From Magnetococcus sp. PR-3 (GTDB lineage Bacteria > Pseudomonadota > Magnetococcia > Magnetococcales > Magnetococcaceae), in NCBI RefSeq assembly GCF_036689865.1, contig NZ_JBAHUQ010000043.1, positions 1 through 43,138 on the forward strand: a stretch of DNA of 43,138 nt, read 5' to 3'. The notes beneath the pieces are model-generated. The model saw only the letters and a program-made list of their open reading frames with translations. It was not told where the DNA came from and searched no databases. Below are positions 42,645-43,138 of this stretch, in pieces (position 1 is the stretch's first letter; each line of letters opens with the position of its first letter). The translations under genes were made by a program, and so were the position numbers.

Positions 42645-43138
42645 CTAAAACTGGAAATAGATAAACTGGCTGATGGGTCTTAGAAAAATAAAGACCAAAC
42701 CCATGATTACAGCCAGCATGATGGTCTCCAGTATCTTTGGAATAATCGGCCAGCTACGTTGTGTCAGATAGGGCCAAATATGGTGGCTGACCCCATAGCT
42801 GAGTAAAAAACCCAGCAGTACCAGCGCTGTGACCAGATAGTTGTTTTCACGCATACCCAGCCACAGATAGCGGCTGGGTTGAAAAAGATGGCTATAAAGG
42901 GTCCATGTCTGTTCCAGGCTTTCCGCCCTAAAGGGAATCCAGCTCAGCATGACCACAGGTAGCGTGATTAACCACCCCGCCACATGGCGTATGGGATAGG
43001 ACCAGTGTTTGACGACTTGGCGTCCATTCCGATACGCAAAAATCCAAATGGCATGCAGCAAACCCCATAGAACAAATGTCCAGGCCGCCCCATGCCAAAG
43101 GCCCATAATGGCCCATGTAAGAAACAGACTACGGGTAA
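42645..43138 (-). CDS. MBOAT-family membrane O-acyltransferase, 3' part
   Basis: Only the C-terminal part (164 residues) lies in the window; the frame continues past the right edge. SLFLTWAIMGLWHGAAW contains the catalytic His of the MBOAT signature, followed by VLWGLLHAIWIF. Four more hydrophobic segments run to the C-terminus (LITLPVVMLSWIPF, LVTALVLLGFLLSYG, IMLAVIMGLVFIFL). Relatives such as AlgI and DltB acylate exported polymers. The substrate cannot be decided without the N-terminus and neighbours. Confidence 0.93.
   Translation of the reverse strand, partial: TRSLFLTWAIMGLWHGAAWTFVLWGLLHAIWIFAYRNGRQVVKHWSYPIRHVAGWLITLPVVMLSWIPFRAESLEQTWTLYSHLFQPSRYLWLGMRENNYLVTALVLLGFLLSYGVSHHIWPYLTQRSWPIIPKILETIMLAVIMGLVFIFLRPISQFIYFQF

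Overview
The window is a stretch of bacterial chromosome, about 43 kb of moderate GC content. It is densely packed with single-copy housekeeping genes of proteobacterial type: def-fmt, truD, rho, rpmE, trxA, yggS-proC-yggT-yggU, gluQ, rpe, argB, htpX and sspB. The mix of an SspB with an XB-type tail, a plant-type glutamate-cysteine ligase, a YajD nuclease and an E. coli-like ferredoxin-NADP reductase points to a proteobacterium. My best guess is a magnetotactic-coccus-like lineage (Magnetococcales), but no magnetosome gene is present, so this is inference. No insertion sequence, phage, CRISPR array or rRNA was seen.

Layout. 0-5 kb: an M16 peptidase, htpX, and def-fmt overlapping by one base. 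4.8-5.0 kb: an orphan transcription unit with promoter, foldable RNA and strong terminator that looks like an undescribed small RNA. 5-11.5 kb: a putative molybdenum-carrier-like protein, sspB, fpr, truD, rho, rpmE and an O6-alkylguanine methyltransferase. 11.5-15 kb: a 1-kb gene-poor gap, then a TetR regulator and a metallo-beta-lactamase-fold lipoprotein that share a near-identical operator, then tRNA-Arg(CCG) with its own promoter and terminator. 15-20 kb: trxA, yggS-proC-yggT-yggU, an orphan cheW and gluQ. 20-23.5 kb: a DHFR-like/TetR pair with a palindromic operator over its -10 box, tatD behind a FecR-like Tat lipoprotein, and rpe.

24-28.1 kb is the most accessory-looking region: a secreted ankyrin protein, two unrecognised proteins (one with an Ala-rich linker and a beta-rich C-terminus), a cluster of three 3'-UTR hairpins, and six perfect 19-bp tandem repeats. 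28-33 kb: yajD behind an ETF-ubiquinone oxidoreductase, then a tight operon (SH3/coiled-coil membrane protein, two DUF1538 membrane proteins, a PII-like protein) that looks like a nucleotide- or metabolite-gated ion transport system.

33-43 kb: argB, then two adjacent decayed genes (xdhC-like and mocA-like) that are relics of a molybdenum-hydroxylase maturation locus. These are followed by a GST and a set comprising an ArsR-rhodanese fusion regulator, a methyltransferase, a fatty-acid-hydroxylase-like protein and a TVP38-like membrane protein. Two identical-architecture inverted repeats (ATTCAA-N8-TTGAAT) lie in front of the methyltransferase and the hydroxylase. The window ends with a voltage-sensor/RCK potassium channel, gshA and the 3' part of an MBOAT acyltransferase. 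The best candidates for something new are the DUF1538-PII-SH3 operon, the ArsR-rhodanese regulon and the 4.86-5.01 kb RNA.
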